A stretch of 64,000 nucleotides of DNA, taken from contig CM043946.1 in NCBI GenBank assembly GCA_014529385.2, forward strand, positions 22,584,077 through 22,648,076. The letters run 5' to 3'. Origin of the DNA: Adiantum capillus-veneris. Taxonomy: Eukaryota > Streptophyta > Polypodiopsida > Polypodiales > Pteridaceae. Positions 56,781 to 64,000 of the stretch are shown here, piece after piece. The notes under the pieces were generated by a model. The model worked only from the letters and a program-made list of their open reading frames with translations. It did not search any database and had not been told where the DNA came from. Every line of letters starts with the position of its first letter. Position 1 is the first letter of the stretch. The translations under genes and the position numbers were made by a program.

Positions 56781-58039
56781 TTTCCAAACATTGATTGTAT
56801 ACATAAATGTATTTTTGTAATCCTTTATGTGCACATTTGATTGAGTACATGTTGAAATAGAGCTCCATGCTGATGCTATTATGGAGTTGGAAATGTAGCA
56901 TGCCCTACTTTAAGAGACGATGAGTAGGTTGAAAGTGGGATACCAAGTTTTCATAGACCTTTAACTGAACTAGCATATGCAAATGTTAACAATCACATGC
57001 TATTGTGCTAGTTAATAGTGTTGTCATGCTACTTAGGCTAGCAATCCACATGACATGCTTGAATTTTCTTGCAACACATTTGACATGCAACTCATTTAGG
57101 AGGAGCCAAATGTTCTCATTAGAAAAGACAAAGGGAAACCCGAGTGAAAGTCTAGAATATTAGTTAAAGAAGGTGAAGATATTGGAAGAGAGGACCATGG
57201 GTCGGGCCAATTTGAAGCATGCAACAATGAGAATGGGTGTGAGTACCTCTACAACTAAGATTATGGATATAGCCACGACTGAAAAAATGGAGAAGATGGT
57301 ACAAGAATTGAACATTGCAAGTGTAAAGGAAGACAATGAAGAGGAGAAACTAATGGGTAACAATGTATCAAAGGAAGAAAAACAACAAGAGGAGGTGAAG
57401 TCTGAAAAAAATAAAGTTATGGAGGAGGTGAAGTTGAGACAAGGAAAGTTATGGAGGAGGTCCTAGGAGACCTAATAATCAAGGGCTTTGACATTGATAC
57501 AATTGACATAGGAGATGGATCCCCATTGGCCCATTTGTTAGCTCGAGAGAGGGAGGGGGGGGGGGGGGGACACTTAATAATTATGTGACTATCACATGAC
57601 TGCAGCAGAATGGGTTATTAAATTTTATTTATCTCATGTTTTCACATACAAAAGGCTACTGTAAAATAAAACTGGGAAAAAAAATTCTAGATTGAATAGA
57701 AAAAGGGTGTATTTTATTTATAAAGAAATCACAGATAAGGACTTTTAGAAATAGTCCTTGAACGCACATGATATATATAATCTATATATAGTGACCTCCC
57801 GAGTCTACTAGGCCAACTAGAAGGAAGGAGGTTTGTGAACACTTGGGCAATCAAGTGTCATAAAACTCACTCATCACAGGCACTTACAATAGCCTGACAA
57901 CTGGTGCTATACTAGTGACTTTCCCTGCATGTACATGTGCTTGCTAAAGAAAGATAAAAAAACCACAAAAAGAAAGCCCACACACCCTTTTGACATCGGG
58001 CTTCATGTACCTATGTACAAGTTTACACAAAATGGGGTG
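56781..58039. other. No identified gene; poly(G) tract and T3 3' flank
   Basis: A 97-codon lysine/glutamate-rich plus frame at 57173-57466 is not recognised and may be chance. A run of about 14 G lies at 57556-57569. 57600-58039 read on the minus strand follows T3 pol and has TATA-like runs (near 57775-57800) and an AATAAA-like signal near 57720, suiting an LTR; a possible LTR start is TGACACCCC at about 58044. No second copy is in the window to confirm it. Confidence 0.4.
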
Positions 58040-59265
58040 TCAAAAATGCGCCCAACATAGTTTGCCGCACCCCAACCTGCTAGACCATTGATGATCAACA
58101 ACACAAAAGAGATCATGTAAACCATAGGAGGGACTCTTTACTTCATCTTCATCCTTAGCCACATGATCAAAAAATTCTTCAAAAGAAGGCTCATCCTCAA
58201 CTACAGTCATCAACCTTACAATATACTTCTTCAACCTGTAGCCATTCACACGTGCTTTATGTGGGGTACCATCCAAGTTAGCAAGCTGATATGTGTCATT
58301 TGGAAACATGTTTAAGAACAAGAAAGGACCTTGCCACTTGATTTGAAACTTCTTTTGAAAAGTTCTATCAAGTTTACTATTGTAACAAAGCACCAGGTCA
58401 CCCTTCTTGATGTCTTTGTCCTTCACCTTCTCATTTGCCTTTGCTTGATTGTTCTTCAAGACCTGCTCATAATACTCAAAATCCAACAACCTATCCAACT
58501 GTACACATTGCAAATATATAAGCCTTTCCTTGAATGCATCATTCGGCTCTTCTTCAAGCTTTAACATCATCTTCAAAGCTGGTATCTCCACCTCAATAGG
58601 AAGTAAAGCCTCTTTGCCAAAAACTAGATGGAAGGGAGAGAAACCAATACCTTATCTGGTGATGGCAGTCCTGTAAGCCCATAGAGCACAGGGTGGCTCT
58701 AAATCCCAAGTATTCACATTGTTTCTTGTCATCTTTTTAAGTATCCTTATGAGTTCCCCATTAAACCTTTCATTCATGCCATTGCATTGGGGATAATATG
58801 GAGTAGTAAACCTGCGATGAACATGAAGCTTCTCACATAGATAATCCACCAGCTCTCCCCTGAAACATGGACCCTTGTCAAAAAGTAACTCCACTGGCAA
58901 GCCAAATTTGTAGAAAATATCTTCATATATAAATAAGGAAACATCTTTACTCGTGATGTGATTAACAGCTTTGACTTCGGCCCTCCTGGATAGATAGTCA
59001 ATAGCAGTAAGTATGTAACATTTGCCTCTAGATGTCATAGGTAGAGGACCTATTGCATCCATACCCCACTTCTCAAATACATCATAAGACACAATGGTGC
59101 CTCTAATTTATGATTTGAGAACCCTATTTTCCATTCTTTGACACTCTTTACAAGACTTGCACCAATGATGAACATCCCTTTGAATGCTTGGCCACACATA
59201 CCCCTCCTGCAAGACTTTATGCAAAGTGATCTTTGAAGAAAAATGACCACCACAAGAACCCTCAT
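58040..59265 (-). pseudogene. Element T3 (Tat-like): integrase and C-terminal tail
   Basis: On the minus strand: the zinc finger segment near 59230-59120 (partly in a shifted frame), EKWGMDAIGPLPMT (first core Asp) at 59080, LLFDKGPCFRGE (second Asp, usual N after D replaced by K) near 58880, TTPYYPQCNGMNERFNGELI (catalytic Glu) near 58800, then after a stop the tail with KKGDLVLCYNSKLDR, IKWQGPF and RVNGYRLKKYI (58591-58040). This is a different family from the young element, about half the residues being shared by eye. Confidence 0.88.
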
Positions 59266-59392
59266 GATTCTCCTCTAAAATTCTATAAATTTACTCTTTC
59301 CAAGGAACTTTTCTCATCACAAGATCAGCCCCCTTCATATATAAGGCATCACCAAGTAGCACATACCTTTTGGCACGGCGTAGGAAGGCATA

Positions 59393-60094
59393 CTATTTTG
59401 ACTTCATTAACTCTAATGGAAGAATATCTGTTTGTAGAAACTCTTTCTCCCTCTCCAAGGATTTCCTTCCCAAATAAAGAGGAGAATCATCCCTTGTCAC
59501 ATACAATTGTCCAATTGAAGCTTGTGTTGCACCATGTGCTTTTTTATTTTGAGATCTGACCACATCCCTTAAACTCCAAGCTTCGAAACGCTTAACCAAA
59601 TTCTTCACTTGAAAAAACATATTTTTTAGCCTTGGATTCTTACTTTTCCACACCCCAAGTACTTTCTTAGCCACCAAAAGAGCATCACCTCTTACCCTCA
59701 CATGATGGATGCCAAGCTCAAGGCAAAGGTTGAGACAACCTTCCTCCAAAGTAGCATACTCAACTTCATTGTTGCTTTGTTCCGAAAGATTAAAACTCCT
59801 TTTAGTTACCAAAGCACGTTGAGGATCATAAATTACAATACCTCCTGAAGATTCACCATGCGCTTTTTTGTAAGAGCCATAAAAAAACAATAGATAGGCA
59901 TTGTCTATGTCAGAAGCTTCCATGTGTTGCTTCTTCACTGCGTCCTCCTTAAGAAGAAGAGGGATTTCCTTATAAGTAAGAAAATCAGCTAATGTAGCCC
60001 TTGTACTCTCCTCAACAAGAAAAGAGAATTGGAATTCCTGTAGCTCCACAATCCACTTCATGAGCCTCTCTGACAAAGTAGTTCTATTCACCAA
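59393..60094 (-). pseudogene. Element T3: archaeal-type RNase H
   Basis: An open frame of 233 codons with the connection segment (MKWIVELQEFQFSFLVEES), then YLLFFYGSYKKAHGESSGG, NNEVEYATLEEG and VRGDALLVAKKVLGVW. The first catalytic Asp of FFDG is Tyr here, so this RNase H should be inactive. Confidence 0.88.
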
Positions 60095-60236
60095 TCAAGG
60101 TAGAAGATTGTAGCTAGTGAGGAATGTGAATGGTTTAGGGAGAAGATAGTGCCTAAACCTGCTACATGCATAATTCAAACTCACCATGATGAGCTCCACC
60201 TCAGTATAGCCTCTTTCCACCTCTAGCTTCATCCTG

Positions 60237-61200
60237 CTAGCACAATATATAGGCTTCATGTAGTGGGACCTCGTTGAAGAAGCATAGCTCCAATAGCATC
60301 CTCACTACTGATGGATTCACATAAAAATCCTTATCCCAATTAGGAGATTGCATAGAAATAAGAGAACCAAAAACCTCTTTGATACCTTGAAAAACCTCTT
60401 CACATTCTCTTGTCCATTGTAGAGGATCCAACCTTGCTACTTCCTATAGAGGATAAAGAAGTTAAGAGGACAAAAGAATGAATCTTGACATATACTTCAA
60501 ATCTTGAATGAAAGTAGCAAGTTGCTTTGTATCCTTAGGTGATGGGAGGAGCACTAAAGCCTTCACTTTTTGAGGATCCACTTCAATCCCATTCTCTGAG
60601 ATCATATGCCCCAAAAACTTCACTCTTGGTTGAGCAAGATGACACATCTTTGGGTTGAGTTGACCTCCACTTTCATCATATTATTTTAATGCCATCCAAG
60701 ATTTTCACAATGATCCTTTCTAGAGCTATAAACACAAAATTCATCAATAAGATCCTTCACAAACTTGCCAAAAAAGGGAGAGAACACCTTATTGACGCGC
60801 TTTTGGTACCACACACAACCATTCATAAGACCAAAAGTAAGCATAAAATAACAACAGCATCCCCATGGTGTGATAAATGTGGTCTTTTTTTGATCTTATA
60901 AAGCCAAGGCGATCTGAAAATATCTAGAGAATCCATCACATACACTATACCTCTCATGCCCTACAATAGAATCGAGTACGTCATCTATGAAAGGAAGAGG
61001 GTATGTATCCCTCTTTATAGTTGCATTTAGAGGCTTAAGATCAACACATATCCTCCACTTTCCATCCTTCTTGTGTGTGAACAACAAGACTCATCCATTC
61101 TGCAGTACTCATAGGACATATGAAACTTGCTTTGAGAAGCTTGTCTACTTCTTCCTTTAAAGCATTCAGTTGTACATGTCCCATTCTCCTTAGTTTTTGG
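60237..61200 (-). pseudogene. Element T3: RT and first RNase H
   Basis: Pieces in order on the minus strand: KDGKWRICVDLKPLNATIKR to VCDGFSRYFQIALAL (61087-60896), a degraded FGL/NAP region near 60850, GKFVKDLIDEFCVYSS near 60750 where the second Asp of the catalytic pair is Glu, then VKFLGHMISENGIEVDP, and an RNase H segment at 60431-60237. Stops and frameshifts separate them. Confidence 0.85.
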
Positions 61201-61370
61201 CGAATGGGTTGAGATCCTTCCTTGATTGGAATGAAAATTTCCTCTCCCTTGAAGCCTCTAATTTTCTCATAAGAAGTGATTAATCAATGGGAAAATTGTT
61301 GTATCATATGTAGGTACTCACCCTTCTCATGACTAGTCAAGTCGGGAGACAACATACCTTGTGTCAGCTC

Positions 61371-62190
61371 CTATTTGACATTAGGTTGAACTTTGGGTTG
61401 CATCAGATCTTCACTTTTCTCATAAGGAACAAAGATATACTCATTCTCCATAAGGCCAATAAATCTTTGTTTATCATCATGCTCTTCTTCAAGAAACAAG
61501 GAGGACACATCTAGATCATTATCGCTGCTATCTTCCACTTCACTACCATCATCCCCATTGTCTTCTTCTTCACTTGAGTACTCGTCTTCATCACTTTGCT
61601 CATCAAAATTAGCATCCAAATATTTATTGCTAAATATTTATTGCTAGCCATAAAAAACATCTTCTTATCACCCCTTCTATTGTAGAGAGTGATGGTACCA
61701 TGTCCCTAATCCTATATAGCTTTGGTTGCCTGTAACCATGGTCTTCCAAGGATGAGAGGGAAACCACCAATACCTGCAGGCATAACATGACAACTGACCA
61801 GAACATTAAGATCAAATACATACAGCTCCAAGTCCTTTATAACTCCCAAGCACCTCACCCTTGATTGGTTGGCAACATTTATGCAAAAACCTAAATTCTT
61901 CACCATGTTAAGTCCCAACTTTGATAGACAAGTTTTAGTAATAACACCTATCTGTGCACCTCCATCAACATATGCCTCTCCAATGTACTTCCTCATATGC
62001 CATGCATCCATAGTAGGGCATATATTAGGTAGCTCATTCAAAGATAGGACTCTCATAGACCCCATTGCAAGCTCCTTCTTCATGGGGTTGACTACATACT
62101 TCCATTGCCTCTTCAACTTAGGATACATCTCCATGAGTTGTCCAAAGGTAACATCAGCCTTTCTACTCACCAAATCAGCCCATAAACTAT
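61371..62190 (-). pseudogene. Element T3: protease and acidic linker
   Basis: An ORF from 62173 holds VDGGAQIGVITKTCLSKLGL (catalytic Asp with the same DGGA form as in the young element) and PLILGRPWLQA, then runs into stops near 61710. An acidic linker follows (61619-61371; YSSEEEDNGDDGSEVEDSSD). A 13-bp direct duplication 'atatttattgcta' occurs near 61620-61643. Confidence 0.85.
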
Positions 62191-62199
62191 AATTTGGTT

Positions 62200-63440
62200 G
62201 CCCTATCCCAAAGGAAAGTTGGATGCATTGTAATGTTGCCTAGGTTTTCTCTTCTTCTTCTCTTTACCTCTACCTGTTTCAATCTGTTTCCCTCTTTTAT
62301 GGTTGGGACTTGCATCACTCATATCATGTTTTTTTGTAACCCTCTTACCTACAGGCATGACCATAGATCTCAAATCATCCTCTTTCTTCTCCAAATGGAT
62401 TATGCTTACCACCTTTGTTTTTCCCTTCTCTTCAGATATTAAACCACTTGACCCTGCTTCCCCATTAATTTCAATACTATAATCTGAGCTAAAGAAGGAA
62501 TTTGTGAAGGAAGAGGAAACATGTCACCACCCATTCTCTTTGGCTTGTCACATTGAGGGCTTTTATGACCCCATTCACCACAATTGTAGCATTGAAACAT
62601 ATCCCCTCTTCCAACCATGCCTCTTCCTCTACCACATGTAAACCCCTCATTGCTTCCATGGCCACATCCATATCCATAGCTTTGACCTCTTCCATCTCCC
62701 ATCATATGCACACTAATATTCTTCATAAGACCTACAACCTCTTGCATCTCCTTGCAAAAACCATTCACATTATGAGAAGCTTGTTGATCATAACCTGGCT
62801 CCTTGAGAGGACCCTTGGTTGCGCCAAAACTTTCACTTCAACCTTTGGATCAACACTGATTCCAAGCTGATAAAGTTGCTTTGCTTTCCACTCTTTAGTC
62901 TTTGCAATTTCAACTGCCTCCTCAAAAGTCCTTGGCTGTTTAAGCTCTACATTCAAGTGTAGACTACTCCTCAAGCTTGCAAGGAATCTATCCTTCTTCA
63001 ACAAATCTTGAGGAATTTCAACCCCCAAAGATATACACCACTTTGTCCATACTGCATTGAATTCCTTCACAAAGTCTCCTACTGTCTAGCCTTCACCCTG
63101 TACCAAGCCTTGAACGGACTACCATACCTTTTGTGGGTCTTCCACCTGTTGAAATTGTGTAAGAAAATCATGTCTTACCATTTCATAAGTCATAACCTGA
63201 GGAGGTTGGGATGATTGTAGCTCCTTTTCGTATCCTTCCAACCATTCCCTAACATCTCCCTTCAAACAAGAGTAGAAGATTCACAACACCAACGCTGGGT
63301 CTTGTTTGTCAGCAAGAAGGCAAGAAAACTCCATTCACTCAATGAACCTTTGGAACTTTCATTTGGTTTCCCACTAAAATCCAAAAAACTAAACACCATG
63401 TCTTCCAAAACCTGTAAATTGAAGGTAGCTTGAAGCGATT
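62200..63440 (-). pseudogene. gag: Element T3: gag (capsid and zinc knuckle)
   Basis: After the primer site the minus strand shows a gag start (ESLQATFNLQVLEDMVFSFL), then a capsid-type region in several frames (EWLEGYEKELQSSQ near 63250, YEMVRHDFLTQFQQVEDPQK near 63170, FVKEFNAVWTKW near 63060, PRTFEEAVEIAKTKEWKAK near 62930), and a glycine-rich stretch ending in a CCHC zinc knuckle CYNCGEWGHKSPQC (near 62580). A basic segment follows (62412-62203). Two stops and at least two frameshifts break it. Confidence 0.85.
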
Positions 63441-63458
63441 CCTCGGTGGCGGGCACCA
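63441..63458 (-). other. Primer binding site of element T3
   Basis: The minus strand reads TGGTGCCCGCCACCGAGG, closely like the site of the young Tat element (45106-45122), just before the gag start. Confidence 0.65.
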
Positions 63459-63467
63459 AAATACTAT

Positions 63468-64000
63468 TGGGAAACAGAACACCTCTATAGCAATGTCGCC
63501 CAAGAGCATTGAAAGTGCACTACAAGAACACCAAAAAATTTGAGAAACCCTTTTGAAACACCACAAATCCAACAAGAGTAGTCCCCTTGGGAATTTACTG
63601 GCCGTTGCCCACCCAAGAGACTATGTCACAAAGAAGGAAGAAACGTGTTTAGGCACGGAATTATGGACGTCGCCTACCAATGCTCTTAAAAACAAATATT
63701 TCCCCTTCATAAAAAACCACTTTAAAAATCCCCCTTCAAATCATACATCACCCACAAGACATATGGGTTTCCACAATTCAACCTACATAGTTTTGCCCCA
63801 CAGCTGCCATACATTGTAGGTTGCAGAGAATACACCAAAACTCCGAAACCCCAACTCCAAAAGACATGATTTCAAGCTTCAAAAAATCTCTGAAAACTCT
63901 ATAACAAAAGTTCTGAAATCCTTAAAATCTAACCCATGCACAACTATGTGCAAAATCAACGCGAACAGGATGCTGTAATAGGAAGACTAGGTGTAGAGAG
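63468..64000 (-). mobile_element. Probable T3 5' LTR, cut by the window edge
   Basis: By position, sequence beyond the primer site should be the 5' LTR; a possible end on the minus strand is ...TTTCCCA at 63468. The stretch lacks coding motifs. I could not match it to 57480-58044, so the 3' LTR is unconfirmed and the assignment rests on position only. Confidence 0.45.

Noticed and set aside
1-64000. CRISPR arrays, rRNA or bacterial operon features
   Set aside because: No spaced identical repeats of CRISPR type, no rRNA-like sequence, and the gene structure (introns, plant retroelements) is eukaryotic. Tandem repeats present are microsatellites or ~151-, 180-, 294- and ~780-bp duplications.

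Overview
The window is a repeat-dominated stretch of a land-plant nuclear genome. Plant identity is inferred from a spliced tail of the VTE6 (phytyl-phosphate kinase, DUF92/TMEM19) family, from plant lineages of Ty3/gypsy and Ty1/copia elements, and from an L1-type LINE reverse transcriptase. Layered nested retrotransposons, old decayed copies and long AT-rich gene-free stretches suggest a large genome (fern- or gymnosperm-like would fit), but the species cannot be named from sequence alone.

Layout. 1-3609: two diverged LTRs of one gypsy-type family in inverted orientation (303-1507 plus, 2510-3609 minus), with a gag start on the minus strand between them. 3920-4255: decayed integrase. 4577-5395: the last four exons of a VTE6-like gene, the only recognisable host gene; its 5' exons must lie upstream of the window, so the retroelements at 303-4255 probably sit in its intron or 5' flank. 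8197-16708: an LTR pair bounding a gag-like ORF, an acidic accessory region and unrecognised ORFs, with no pol that I can see. 12594-13535 and 17084-18563: two copies of an unidentified repeat. 18570-19835: a copia junction in which one LTR is flanked by RNase H on one side and by a primer site plus gag on the other. 19840-31700: no recognisable genes, but microsatellites, a ~151-bp tandem array (25600-26690), a candidate minus-strand promoter and a 294-bp tandem duplication (29648-30219). 31740-32240: decayed RT/RNase H.

34640-53583 is a nest. An old Tat-like gypsy element on the minus strand (T1) is split by a young Tat-like element (37059-47734, two 2609-bp LTRs, a 1457-codon open pol) and by a 5'-truncated chromovirus (48648-52620) whose LTR promoter carries a dense array of heat-shock-element-like motifs. 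At about 53590 the strand flips: 53595-56325 is another decayed Tat copy on the plus strand, followed by a LINE RT fragment (56375-56780). 58040-63460 is a further Tat element (T3, minus) with gag, protease, RT, RNases H and integrase all recognisable but broken; its 5' LTR runs off the right edge.

How the parts fit. The young element has an open pol but lacks the capsid part of gag, and gag and pol are separated by a single in-frame stop codon. It would need capsid from a relative; T3, in the same window, shows what the full gag of a related element looks like. The most notable observations are this gag-less but pol-intact element with a duplicated small ORF where capsid should be, the heat-shock-like LTR, the pol-LTR-gag copia junction, and the gag-only element carrying unfamiliar coding-like sequence.
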